Source of the DNA: Maricaulis virginensis
Lineage (GTDB): Bacteria > Pseudomonadota > Alphaproteobacteria > Caulobacterales > Maricaulaceae
Direction: 5' to 3'
Assembly (NCBI RefSeq): GCF_027922185.1
Contig: NZ_BSFE01000001.1
Span: forward strand, 186,001 to 250,000
DNA: 64,000 nucleotides
Shown: positions 25,145 through 32,457 of the stretch, one piece after another
Layout: every line of letters begins with the position of its first letter
Position numbering within the stretch: position 1 is the stretch's first letter
Notes under the pieces: generated by a model
The model's database searches: none
The model's input: only the letters and a program-made list of their open reading frames with translations
Told to the model about the DNA's origin: nothing
Translations under genes and position numbers: made by a program

Positions 25145-26124
25145 GGCTGCACCAGCACGTCGCCGGCGGCGATGCCGCCGAGAATTTCAACACCGTCCGC
25201 GGTTTCGCGGCCGCGCTGGACGACAATGTCCACGACATGGCCATCGGCCTCGCGCAGGCGGACATAGTCGACGCCATAGCGGTTGATCAGGAAGGCTTCC
25301 GGCACGATCACGGCATCGCGCGCATCGACCTCGACATGCACGCGCACGCGTTCGCCGACAAAGTAATTGCCCAGCCCCTCGACGACGGCGTCGGCGATGA
25401 CGCGGCCGTCCTCGATGCGCGGATAGACCTGGCGGATGCGGCCGGTCGGCGCGACATCGCCGGTCAGGGCAGCCGCGTCGACGGTCACCGTATCGCCTTC
25501 GGAAATCGTGCGGGCATGACGTTCCGGCAGGCGCAGGCGCAGAAGGTAGAGTTCCGACGCGATGGTGGCGACCTGTTCGCCCTGCAGCACGACCGAACCG
25601 GCGGTTACCGGGACCTCCAGCACGCGGCCGCTGGCCGGGGCGAGCACATCGCCTTCGCGCGATTGCTGCACCAGGACGGCGCGTTCCTGGCGGGCCGAGG
25701 CGAGCTGGCCTTCCAGCACGTCGACCTGCGTCTGGGCCTGATCCAGGCGGGCCTGGGGGAAGATGCCGCGGTCGAACAGGTCCTGCGCGCGGGTCAGGTC
25801 GATGCGGGCCTGGTCCAGCTGGGCCTGCAGCGCCGAGGCGGTGGCGTTGACGGCGCCGATCTGCGGCGCCAGCCGGTCGTCCACCACCACGGCTAGCACA
25901 TCGCCGGCCGCCACGGCATCGCCCTCATCGACGCGCAGCTCGCCGATCGTGCCGGAGATGCGGGCGCGGGCGGCCACGGTGTCGATGCTCTCGACCGTGG
26001 CGAACACGGCCTTGCGGTCGGCAATCTGCGTCTGGGTGACGGTGAAGCGCTCGCCCGGCTGGGCGAGGGCGCCGGGGGCGGTAACCGCAAGAAGGGCGGT
26101 CGCGAGGAGGCCGGCTTTCAGCAT
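25141..26124 (-). CDS. RND efflux periplasmic adaptor (membrane fusion protein)
   Basis: The 327-residue protein has a signal peptide (LLATALLAVTAPGALA-QP), then a lipoyl/barrel-sandwich half (ISGTIGELRVDEGDAVAAGD), a short alpha-hairpin (ALQAQLDQARIDLTRAQDLFDRG), the second lipoyl half (VLAPASGRVLEVPVTAGSVV) and beta-barrel domains. It links the RND permease to an outer-membrane channel; no TolC-like gene is in the operon. There is no lipobox cysteine. The ATG at 26124 gives a proper signal peptide; the longer frame would run into the rhodanese gene. It ends in a four-base overlap with the permease gene. Confidence 0.88.
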   Translation of the reverse strand: MLKAGLLATALLAVTAPGALAQPGERFTVTQTQIADRKAVFATVESIDTVAARARISGTIGELRVDEGDAVAAGDVLAVVVDDRLAPQIGAVNATASALQAQLDQARIDLTRAQDLFDRGIFPQARLDQAQTQVDVLEGQLASARQERAVLVQQSREGDVLAPASGRVLEVPVTAGSVVLQGEQVATIASELYLLRLRLPERHARTISEGDTVTVDAAALTGDVAPTGRIRQVYPRIEDGRVIADAVVEGLGNYFVGERVRVHVEVDARDAVIVPEAFLINRYGVDYVRLREADGHVVDIVVQRGRETADGVEILGGIAAGDVLVQP

Positions 26125-26143
26125 GGCGTCAGGCCTTTCCGGT

Positions 26144-26500
26144 TCAGCGGCTCTGGGGATCGATAACGGCGCCGGTGGCCGGATCGATGGTGATGGTCGG
26201 CAGGCCGGCCGTCTTCCAGGCCAGGAGGCCACCCTTCACATGGGCGGTAATCGGCACGGCCGCCTTCTGGCAGCGCTGCAGCGCGTCCATCGAGCGCTTG
26301 CCGGAACCGCAGTGCAGGATCACCTCGCGGGATTTGTCGAGCGGCAGGGATTGCGGGTCGAAGGTCGAGAGCGGATGCAGCGAGGCGCCGTGCAGGCGTT
26401 CGGCCGCGTATTCGCGCGGCTCGCGCACATCGATCAGCACGGCCTTGTTGTCCTGCAGGGCCTTGTAGACGTCTTTCGGGTCGAGTTCGCGAAGGCTCAT
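26144..26500 (-). CDS. Single-domain rhodanese
   Basis: This 118-residue protein is one rhodanese domain: VLIDVREPREY at residues 21-31, GASLHPLS, and the active-site loop HCGSGKR with catalytic Cys64. It transfers sulfane sulfur through a Cys persulfide in the cytoplasm; there is no signal peptide. It is the first gene of the operon rhodanese, adaptor, RND pump, DUF2892. AAGGAAG eight bases upstream of the ATG supports the start. The divergent ArsR-family gene shares the promoter region, so joint control by that regulator is likely. Confidence 0.92.
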   Translation of the reverse strand: MSLRELDPKDVYKALQDNKAVLIDVREPREYAAERLHGASLHPLSTFDPQSLPLDKSREVILHCGSGKRSMDALQRCQKAAVPITAHVKGGLLAWKTAGLPTITIDPATGAVIDPQSR

Positions 26501-26543
26501 GACGGGGTCTTCCTTGCATCGGGTGGCGGGGTCAAAACATTAG

Positions 26544-26580
26544 TTGACACTAATTTAGTGGAAGCTATATTAGCTGTCAA
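26544..26580. promoter_or_regulatory. Overlapping divergent promoters with two inner palindromes
   Basis: Plus strand: TTGACA (26544-26549), 16 bp, TATATT (26566-26571), reading towards the ArsR-type gene. Minus strand: TTGACA (26580-26575), 17 bp, TAAATT (26557-26552), reading towards the rhodanese gene. Two 13-bp palindromes lie inside: CACTAA-T-TTAGTG at 26548-26560 and AGCTA-TAT-TAGCT at 26563-26575. Each covers a promoter element of both promoters. A bound ArsR-type dimer would block transcription both ways. The AT-rich block stands out from its GC-rich surroundings. Confidence 0.7.
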
Positions 26581-26614
26581 TGATGTTTCAGATGCCGTGT
26601 TCGAGGTGACCCGC

Positions 26615-26944
26615 GTGACGACAATCGACCCGCAGATCGCGCAATTGCAGGACCAGGCCGGCGATGCCGCCGCCTTCCTGAAACTGCTGGCCAATGAAAA
26701 ACGCCTCCTGATCCTGTGCCGTCTGGCGATGGGGGAGGCGACGGTGGGCGAGCTCTGCGAGATTGCCGGCCTGTCGCAATCGGCCATGTCCCAGCACCTG
26801 GCAAAAATGCGCAGCGACGGTCTGGTGGAAGGGCGCAAATCCGGTCTCCAGGTCCACTATTCGATCCGCGACGAACGCTGTCTCGGCATCCTCATGCATC
26901 TGAAATCGCAGTTCTGCACCGTAGCCGATGCGGTGGCCGGATAG
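26615..26944 (+). CDS. ArsR-family regulator of SqrR/BigR persulfide-sensor type
   Basis: The 109-residue winged-helix protein has the recognition helix SQSAMSQHLAKMR at about 54-66. Cys35 (LLILCRL) and Cys101 (SQFCTV) are 66 residues apart, the same spacing and context as Cys41/Cys107 of Rhodobacter SqrR and the equivalent pair of BigR, which form a tetrasulfide bridge with persulfides and leave DNA. Two more cysteines (48 and 89) are extra. The GTG at 26615, with GAGG eight bases upstream, is the most likely start. It lies upstream of sqr on the same strand and divergent from the rhodanese-RND operon. Persulfide sensing is inferred from the residues. Confidence 0.85.
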   Translation: MTTIDPQIAQLQDQAGDAAAFLKLLANEKRLLILCRLAMGEATVGELCEIAGLSQSAMSQHLAKMRSDGLVEGRKSGLQVHYSIRDERCLGILMHLKSQFCTVADAVAG

Positions 26945-27018
26945 ATTGATCCAACGCAAAGCCGGAGTGCGACAATCCGGACAAGAATGACCCGTTGAAG
27001 CCGGGTCGGGAGGAAAAC

Positions 27019-28299
27019 ATGGCTCATATCGTTGTACTTGGCGCCGGCCTCGGCGGCGTTCCCATGGCCCTGGAAGCGCGCAAGGAATTGCGCTCCAGCG
27101 ACCGGATCACGGTGGTCTCGGACTATCCCACCTTCCACTTCACCCCCTCCAATCCCTGGGTCGCGGTCGACTGGCGCAAGCCGGAGAAGATCAAGGTCGA
27201 GCTGGCGCCGATGCTGAAGAAGAAGGGCATCGACTTCATCCACGCGGCGGCAACGAAGGTGCGCCCGGATGCCAACGCCATCGATCTGGCGAATGGCGAG
27301 ACGCTGGAATACGATTATCTGGTCATCGCCACCGGCCCGGAACTGGCCTTCGACGAGATCGAGGGGCTGGGCCCGCATGGCGGTTTCACCCAGTCGATCT
27401 GCCATGTCGACCATGCCGCGGCGTCCAACGATGTCTGGCAGGACTTCGTGAAGGATCCCGGCCCGATCGTGGTCGGGGCGGTGCAGGGCGCGTCCTGTTT
27501 CGGGCCGGCCTATGAATTCGCGATGATCCTCGAGACCGATCTCAGGAAGCGCAAGATCCGCGACAAGGTGCCGATGACCTTCGTCACCTCGGAACCCTAT
27601 ATCGGCCATCTCGGCCTGGACGGTGTCGGCGACACCAAGGGGCTGCTGGAAAGCGAGATGCGCAACCGGCACATCAAGTGGATCACCTCGGCCCGCGTGA
27701 AGAAGGTCGAGGACGGCATGATGCATGTCGAGGAAGTGGCCGAGGACGGGTCGGTGAAGAAGACCCACGAACTGCCCTTCAAGTACTCGATGATGCTGCC
27801 GGCCTTCCGCGGTATCGCCGCGGTGCGCGATGTCGAGGGCCTGGTCAATCCGCGCGGCTTCATCATCATCGACGAGCACCAGCGCAACCCGGAATACCAC
27901 AATGTCTTCTCGGTCGGCGTCTGCGTCGCCATTCCGCCGGTTGCGGCCTATCCCGTGCCGGTGGGCGTGCCCAAGACCGGCTTCATGATCGAGAGCATGG
28001 TGGTCGCCACCGCCCGCAATCTGCGCGCCGATCTGGACGGCAAGCCGGCCAATAATGTCGCTACCTGGAATGCGGTCTGCCTGGCCGATTTCGGCGATGG
28101 CGGCGTCGCCTTCGTCGCCATGCCTCAAATCCCGCCGCGCAATGTGAACTGGTCCGCCGACGGCGGCTGGGTCCACCTCGCCAAGGCCGGCTTCGAAAGC
28201 TATTTCCTCGGCAAGATCCGCGGCGGTGTCGGCGAGCCCTTCTACGAGAAGGCCGTGTTCGACATGCTCGGAATCCACAAGGTGAAGAAGGAAAGCTGA
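27019..28299 (+). CDS. sqr: Sulfide:quinone oxidoreductase
   Basis: The 426-residue flavoprotein begins with the FAD-binding VVLGAGLGGVPMALE. Its cysteines at 128 (SICHVD), 160 (GASCFGPAYEF) and 354 (NAVCLADFGDGG) align in position and context with Cys128, Cys160 and Cys356 of the Acidithiobacillus enzyme. Cys160 and Cys356 form the redox pair that binds the sulfur chain. Two C-terminal amphipathic helices (GGWVHLAKAGFESYFL) fit peripheral membrane attachment. It oxidises sulfide to sulfane sulfur and passes electrons to quinone. GGGAGG before the ATG at 27019 decides the start. It follows the persulfide-type regulator by 74 bp, so the two probably share a transcript. Confidence 0.92.
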   Translation: MAHIVVLGAGLGGVPMALEARKELRSSDRITVVSDYPTFHFTPSNPWVAVDWRKPEKIKVELAPMLKKKGIDFIHAAATKVRPDANAIDLANGETLEYDYLVIATGPELAFDEIEGLGPHGGFTQSICHVDHAAASNDVWQDFVKDPGPIVVGAVQGASCFGPAYEFAMILETDLRKRKIRDKVPMTFVTSEPYIGHLGLDGVGDTKGLLESEMRNRHIKWITSARVKKVEDGMMHVEEVAEDGSVKKTHELPFKYSMMLPAFRGIAAVRDVEGLVNPRGFIIIDEHQRNPEYHNVFSVGVCVAIPPVAAYPVPVGVPKTGFMIESMVVATARNLRADLDGKPANNVATWNAVCLADFGDGGVAFVAMPQIPPRNVNWSADGGWVHLAKAGFESYFLGKIRGGVGEPFYEKAVFDMLGIHKVKKES

Positions 28300-28612
28300 T
28301 TTCCCCTGTCATCCCGGATGGACGCCCCGCGCAGGCGGGGCGAAAGTCCGGGACCCATAAGCCCGGTGGCTATCCAGCTGTCGCGTAAGCCGAGCCAGCT
28401 TCCGGCCCAAAGCGAGCGTATAGGTCCCGGCCCTGCAGCCCGCCTGCGCGGGCGATCCGGCCGGGATGACAGCGGCGCTTAAAAAGCACAAACCGCGGAT
28501 AACCTGTCCGCTATCCCCGCATCCTGCACAAATTTCTCCAGCGTTCTCAACCTCTTTCCAAAAAAGCACGGCCGGAAATCAGACCGGTCTCGGCGCCGGG
28601 CTATGGTTCGGC
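28300..28612 (+). other. 313-bp upstream region of the GTA cluster
   Basis: This is the only gene-free stretch over 300 bp. Its first half is a dispersed palindromic element (28307-28471). The second half, 28472-28612, is less GC-rich and should hold the GTA promoter. An inverted repeat GGATA (28497-28501), 10 bp, TATCC (28512-28516) is centred near 28506 and could be a GafY site, but I have no consensus to compare. I see no convincing -35/-10 pair. Confidence 0.4.
28307..28471 (+). repeat. Palindromic element P1 (165 bp, forward orientation)
   Basis: It is bounded by the perfect 11-bp terminal inverted repeat TGTCATCCCGG / CCGGGATGACA. The left arm holds the hairpin GCCCCGCGCAGGCGGGGC and the right arm GCCCGCCTGCGCGGGC. 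Close relatives lie at 30317-30479, 31816-31980 and 33697-33863, in alternating orientation. It has no coding character. Confidence 0.9.
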
Positions 28613-29137
28613 ATGCTTGAGAAAACCGAGAGAAAACGGCGCGACCGGGTCGACTGGTATCCCTGGATGGTGCGCTACGAGGCGGGTGAAAGCGCAAGCG
28701 CGCTCGCCGCCGAGGCCGGCTGTTGCCGGAACACGATCTACCGCAACTGGGCCTGGTTCTCGGCGCTCGCGCCGGAGGAACGGGCCGATCTGCGACGGCG
28801 GGCTTTCCGCCGGCTGGCGGCACGGATCGAGTCCGATGCCCTGCGTTGCCGGATCGACGAGGCCGGCAAGCAGGCGCGCGGACTGGAGCCGGTCCGGCGG
28901 CTGCTCGAAGCCATGGAGGACGAGATGAAACCGAACACGACACGACCGGCAGCAGGGGGCCAGCATGACGAGATCTCACCTGCCGCAGCCCGGGCCGAAC
29001 TACTTGCGCGACTTGCTGAGCACGCAAGACTGCGACGTACAAAAGCGCTGGACGGACAGTCTGAGCGAAGCGGAGCTGGCGCAGATGTGCCGCGACTGGG
29101 CGCTCTGGAAACCAAGCAGGGCACAGATCCCGCCTGA
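28613..29137 (+). CDS. GTA g1, probable small terminase subunit
   Basis: The 174-residue basic protein starts at the ATG at 28613 (MLEKTERKRRDRVDW). It has a helix-turn-helix-like segment at about residues 20-50 (SALAAEAGCCRNTIYRNWAWF), as expected for a terminase small subunit that recognises DNA. It sits directly upstream of the large terminase gene, the position of RcGTA g1. The last 173 bp overlap g2 in another frame; there its codon use is poorer than g2's, so the tail may be little constrained. A longer frame starting in the repeat is rejected. The TerS role is by position and fold-type only. Confidence 0.65.
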   Translation: MLEKTERKRRDRVDWYPWMVRYEAGESASALAAEAGCCRNTIYRNWAWFSALAPEERADLRRRAFRRLAARIESDALRCRIDEAGKQARGLEPVRRLLEAMEDEMKPNTTRPAAGGQHDEISPAAARAELLARLAEHARLRRTKALDGQSERSGAGADVPRLGALETKQGTDPA

Positions 29138-30302
29138 GGGCGACTGGCTGATCTGGCTCTTCCTGGGCGGCCGCGGTGCGGGCAAGACCCGCGCGGGGGC
29201 CGAATGGGTGCGCGGTGTTGTGGAGGGCGGGGCACAGCGGATCGCGCTGGTGGCGCCGACTTTCAACGATGTGCGCGAAGTGATGATCGAGGGCCCGTCC
29301 GGCCTGATGAATATCGGACCGGAAGCCGGCCGGCCGCGCTATGAGGCCAGCCGCAAACGCGTCGTCTGGCCCGGCGGGGCGGTGGGCTATGCCTTCTCCG
29401 CCGAGGATGCGGACGGGCTGCGCGGGCCGCAATTCGATTTTGCCTGGGGCGACGAAGTTGCCGCCTGGGCGAACCCCCAGCGCGTCATCGACACGCTGCG
29501 CATGGGGCTGCGCCTGGGCGATCATCCGCGCCTCATGCTGACCACCACGCCGCGGCCGATCCCGGCGCTGAAACGCCTGGTGAAACAGGCCGGTGTACAG
29601 CTGAGCCATCAGCCGACCGCGGACAATGCGGCCAATCTGGCACCGGGCTTTCTCGACGCGATGAATGCCGCCTATGGCGGCTCGGCGCTGGGGCGGCAGG
29701 AGATCGAGGGCATACTGATCGACGATCCGCCCGGCGCGCTGTGGACGCGCGGCCAGGTGGAGGCCTGTTTTGCTGAAACCGTGCCCGATCTCGACCGGAT
29801 CGTGGTCGCCGTCGACCCGCCGGCCTCGGGCGGACCGCGCTCGGACGAGTGCGGCATCGTGGTGGCGGGCGCGGCCGGCGAGGGGCCGGGCCGGCGCGGT
29901 GTCGTGCTGGCGGACATGTCCTTCGGGCCCGCCATGCCGGCCGACTGGGCCGCGCGCGTGGCGTCGGCCTTCGACAGTTTCAGCGCCGACAGCGTGATCG
30001 CCGAGGCCAATCAGGGCGGGGAAATGGTGCGCTCGGTGCTCAAGGCCGCCGACGCCGCCCTGCCGGTCAGGCTGGTGCATGCCACGCGCGGCAAGCATGT
30101 GCGCGCCGAACCGGTCGCCGCCCTCTATGCCGCCGGGCGGGTGAGGCATGCCGGCCGCTTTGCCGCCCTGGAGGACCAGATGTGCGCCTTCGGCTCGCCC
30201 GAGGCCGGCGGCACCAGCCCCGACCGCGTCGATGCCCTCGTCTGGGCCCTGACCGACCTCCTCGTCGGCACCCGCGGCGCCCCGCGCATGCGCTGGATGT
30301 AA
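28965..30302 (+). CDS. GTA g2, terminase large subunit
   Basis: The 445-residue DNA-packaging motor has the Walker A GGRGAGKT at residues 68-75, the ATPase acidic motif around FDFAWGDEVAAW and a C-terminal nuclease-like domain (VVAVDPPASGG, DRVDALVWALTDLL). N-terminal residues PPEGDWLIWLFLGGRG match RcGTA g2 closely. The ATG at 28965 keeps the family-like N-terminus and has AGGGGG upstream, at the cost of a 173-bp overlap with g1; an ATG at 29085 is the alternative. In GTAs this motor packages random host DNA by headful. It is followed by palindromic element P2. Confidence 0.92.
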   Translation: MTRSHLPQPGPNYLRDLLSTQDCDVQKRWTDSLSEAELAQMCRDWALWKPSRAQIPPEGDWLIWLFLGGRGAGKTRAGAEWVRGVVEGGAQRIALVAPTFNDVREVMIEGPSGLMNIGPEAGRPRYEASRKRVVWPGGAVGYAFSAEDADGLRGPQFDFAWGDEVAAWANPQRVIDTLRMGLRLGDHPRLMLTTTPRPIPALKRLVKQAGVQLSHQPTADNAANLAPGFLDAMNAAYGGSALGRQEIEGILIDDPPGALWTRGQVEACFAETVPDLDRIVVAVDPPASGGPRSDECGIVVAGAAGEGPGRRGVVLADMSFGPAMPADWAARVASAFDSFSADSVIAEANQGGEMVRSVLKAADAALPVRLVHATRGKHVRAEPVAALYAAGRVRHAGRFAALEDQMCAFGSPEAGGTSPDRVDALVWALTDLLVGTRGAPRMRWM

Positions 30303-30316
30303 GGAATTTGCGCATT

Positions 30317-30479
30317 GTCATCCCGGCCGGATGGCCTGCGAAGGCAGGCCGCAGGGCCGGGACCTATATCCTCGTTGCAGGCCGTAAGCAGGCGCGACAT
30401 TCGCGCTAACCCGGAACCATCGGGGTTATGGGGCCCGGACTTTCGCCCCGCCTGCGCGGGGCGTGCATCCGGGATGACA
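30317..30479 (-). repeat. Palindromic element P2 (163 bp, reverse orientation)
   Basis: It has the same TGTCATCCCGG / CCGGGATGACA ends as P1, but its left arm corresponds to the right arm of P1, so it is inverted. It fills the gap between GTA g2 and g3. Hairpin GCCCCGCCTGCGCGGGGC lies in the right arm. Confidence 0.88.
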
Positions 30480-30512
30480 GCAAAGCTTTCGAACACAAAG
30501 AAGGGACACATC

Positions 30513-31553
30513 ATGTCCAACTGGTTTTCCCGGTTTTTCGGCCGGGATGTGAAGACGGCTGCGACGAGCCGGCTGGTCTCGCTGGCGGCGGGGCGGGTGT
30601 CGCGCTGGCTGCCGCGGGCGCTGCCGGCGCAGATCGAGGCAGGCTATGCGCGCAATGCGGTGGCCAATCGCTGCGTCAGGCTGATCGCCGAGGCCGCTGC
30701 CGACGTGCCGTTCCGGGCCTCCGATCCGGCGGTGCAGCGCCTCCTCGACCGGCCCAATGCCGAGACCTCCGGGCCCGAGCTGTGGGAAAAACTCTACGGT
30801 TATCTACAGCTGGCGGGGAATGGCTATCTCGAGCTCGTCACCCTGGACGGCGAACCGCGCGAGCTTTTCAGCCTGCGCCCGGATCGTATGCGTGTGCTGG
30901 CCGATCCGACGGGTTGGCCGACCGGGTGGGAGTATGGCGCCGGGGGCTATAAACGCCGCTTCGAGCGCGATCCTTCCACAGGCCGTTCACAGGTTTTCCA
31001 CATGCGGCTCTTCCATCCGTCCGACGATCATTACGGCCTCTCGCCGCTGGAACCGGCGGGCCGGGCGGTCGATCTGCACACGGCCGGGGCCGACTGGGCG
31101 CGGGCGCTCCTGGACAATGCGGCGCGGCCCTCCGGTGCGCTGGTCTTCAACGGCGCCGACGGACATCTCACCGAGGACCAGTTCGAACGCCTCAAGGGCG
31201 AGCTGGCCAACACCCATACCGGCGCCGCCAATGCCGGCCGTCCGCTGCTGCTGGAGGGCGGTCTGGACTGGAAGCCGATGGCGATGAGCCCGGCGGAGAT
31301 GGACTTCATCGAGGCGCGGCGGGAGGCCGCACGCGAGATCGCGCTGGCCTTCGGCGTGCCGCCGCTCATCCTCGGCCTGCCCGGTGACAATACCTATGCC
31401 AATTATCGCGAGGCCAATCTCGCCTTTATCCGCCAGACCGTGACGCCGCTGGTGCGCAAGACCGCGCGGGCGCTGTCGGTCTGGCTGCAGCCCTGGTTCG
31501 GCGGGACGCTGACCATCGAGGCGGACATCCCCGGTCCGGAGGCGACGCCATGA
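30513..31553 (+). CDS. GTA g3, portal protein (HK97 family)
   Basis: The 346-residue protein matches HK97-type phage portals: an N-terminal basic region, SAYARNAV-like entry (EAGYARNAVANRCVRLIAEAAA), the wing segment GNGYLELV and the clip/stem segment AREIALAFGVPPLILGLPGDNTYANYREA. It forms the dodecameric ring at one capsid vertex through which DNA enters and leaves. The ATG at 30513 follows AAGGGAC. The gene lies between palindromic element P2 and the overlapping g3.5. Length is slightly shorter than RcGTA g3 (about 396), mostly at the C-terminus. Confidence 0.93.
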   Translation: MSNWFSRFFGRDVKTAATSRLVSLAAGRVSRWLPRALPAQIEAGYARNAVANRCVRLIAEAAADVPFRASDPAVQRLLDRPNAETSGPELWEKLYGYLQLAGNGYLELVTLDGEPRELFSLRPDRMRVLADPTGWPTGWEYGAGGYKRRFERDPSTGRSQVFHMRLFHPSDDHYGLSPLEPAGRAVDLHTAGADWARALLDNAARPSGALVFNGADGHLTEDQFERLKGELANTHTGAANAGRPLLLEGGLDWKPMAMSPAEMDFIEARREAAREIALAFGVPPLILGLPGDNTYANYREANLAFIRQTVTPLVRKTARALSVWLQPWFGGTLTIEADIPGPEATP

Positions 31554-31789
31554 GCGATATGCCCCGCTGGACGCTGCAGCGCCAGGTCACGGCCGGCGTC
31601 CTCCTCGCCATCGGCCTGCAAAGCGCCGGCGCGCTGATCTGGTCCGGCCGCGTCGCCGAACGCCTCGACCAGCTGGAACACGCCAATGACCGCGCCGGCC
31701 CCCTCGCCGAACGCCTGGCCCGGCTGGAAGCCGAAATGCGCCTGGCCCGCGAGAGCCTGGTGCGCATCGAGCGCCGGATGGAGGAATAG
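31550..31789 (+). CDS. GTA g3.5, small membrane/coiled-coil protein
   Basis: This 79-residue protein has one hydrophobic segment (VTAGVLLAIGLQSAGALIW, about residues 13-31) and a charged coiled coil (LAERLARLEAEMRLARESL) to the end. It begins on an ATGA overlap with g3. Many alphaproteobacterial GTA clusters carry such a small ORF between portal and protease, named g3.5; its role is not established. Element P3 follows directly. Confidence 0.75.
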   Translation: MSDMPRWTLQRQVTAGVLLAIGLQSAGALIWSGRVAERLDQLEHANDRAGPLAERLARLEAEMRLARESLVRIERRMEE

Positions 31790-31815
31790 GCGGGGCGCCT
31801 CACCAGACCCGTCAT

Positions 31816-31980
31816 TGTCATCCCGGATGAACGCCCCGCGGAGGCGGGGCGAAAGTCCGGGACCCATAATCCCGGTGCGCCTCCAGCTGCCGCTGAAATC
31901 GGATCCGCCTCCGGCCAAAAGCGAGCGTATGGGTCCCGGCCCTGCGGTCCGCCTGCGCGGGCCATCCGGCCGGGATGACA
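31816..31980 (+). repeat. Palindromic element P3 (165 bp, forward orientation)
   Basis: Same ends and same orientation as P1, with strong similarity along both arms (ACGCCCCGCGGAGGCGGGGC on the left). It fills the gap between g3.5 and g4. Confidence 0.88.
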
Positions 31981-32005
31981 TCGCAAATTCAAGGAAACCC
32001 AAATC

Positions 32006-32431
32006 ATGCCCCAACCCCTCCTGATCGAGGGTCATGCGAGCCTGTTCGGGCTGGCGGACCTGGCCGGCGATGTCGTGCATCGCGGCGCGTTTGCCCGGAC
32101 GCTGCGGGCGAAGACGTCCATCCCCATGCTGTTCCAGCACGATCCGGCCGAACCGGTCGGCGTGTGGACCGGGCTGCGCGAGGACCGGCGCGGGCTGTTC
32201 GTCACCGGCGAGATCCTGGCCGAGGGCCCGCGCGGGCGCACGGTGGCGGGCCTGGTGGCCCGCGGTGCGGTGAACGGTCTCTCCATCGGCTTTCGCACCC
32301 GCCGCTCCGCTGCCCGCAAACCGCGCGGCCGCGACCTCTTCGACATCGATCTCTGGGAGGTCTCGATCGTGACCTTCCCCATGCTGCCGCAGGCCCGCCT
32401 GCGGCTCGTCCGGCCTGCCGTGGCCGCCTGA
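32006..32431 (+). CDS. GTA g4, HK97-type prohead protease
   Basis: The 141-residue protein is a compact serine protease of the U35 type. Family landmarks are HASLFGLADLAGDVVHRGAF at the start, the His in MLFQHDPAEPVG, the Ser in VNGLSIGFRT and the closing DLWEVSIVTFPMLPQA. It cleaves the scaffold domain of the major capsid protein during head maturation; g5 just downstream is its substrate. Length is typical for GTA proteases, which lack the long C-terminal tail of phage versions. Element P3 precedes it. Confidence 0.92.
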   Translation: MPQPLLIEGHASLFGLADLAGDVVHRGAFARTLRAKTSIPMLFQHDPAEPVGVWTGLREDRRGLFVTGEILAEGPRGRTVAGLVARGAVNGLSIGFRTRRSAARKPRGRDLFDIDLWEVSIVTFPMLPQARLRLVRPAVAA

Positions 32432-32457
32432 TCTCCTTCACTCAAAAGGGAAAATCC

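Noticed and set aside
22781..25267. 828-codon plus-strand frame opposite the RND permease gene
   Set aside because: The translation is full of His, Asp and Gln without structure, as expected for the complement of a membrane-protein gene. The minus strand encodes a complete RND protein.
26995..27018. Eight-codon extension of the sulfide:quinone oxidoreductase gene starting at a TTG
   Set aside because: A strong GGGAGG lies directly before the ATG at 27019, and the FAD-binding motif starts right after it.
28466..28612. N-terminal extension of GTA g1 starting at 28466
   Set aside because: The extension is translated from the end of a palindromic repeat and the promoter region, and lacks protein-like composition. 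The ATG at 28613 starts the basic HTH protein.
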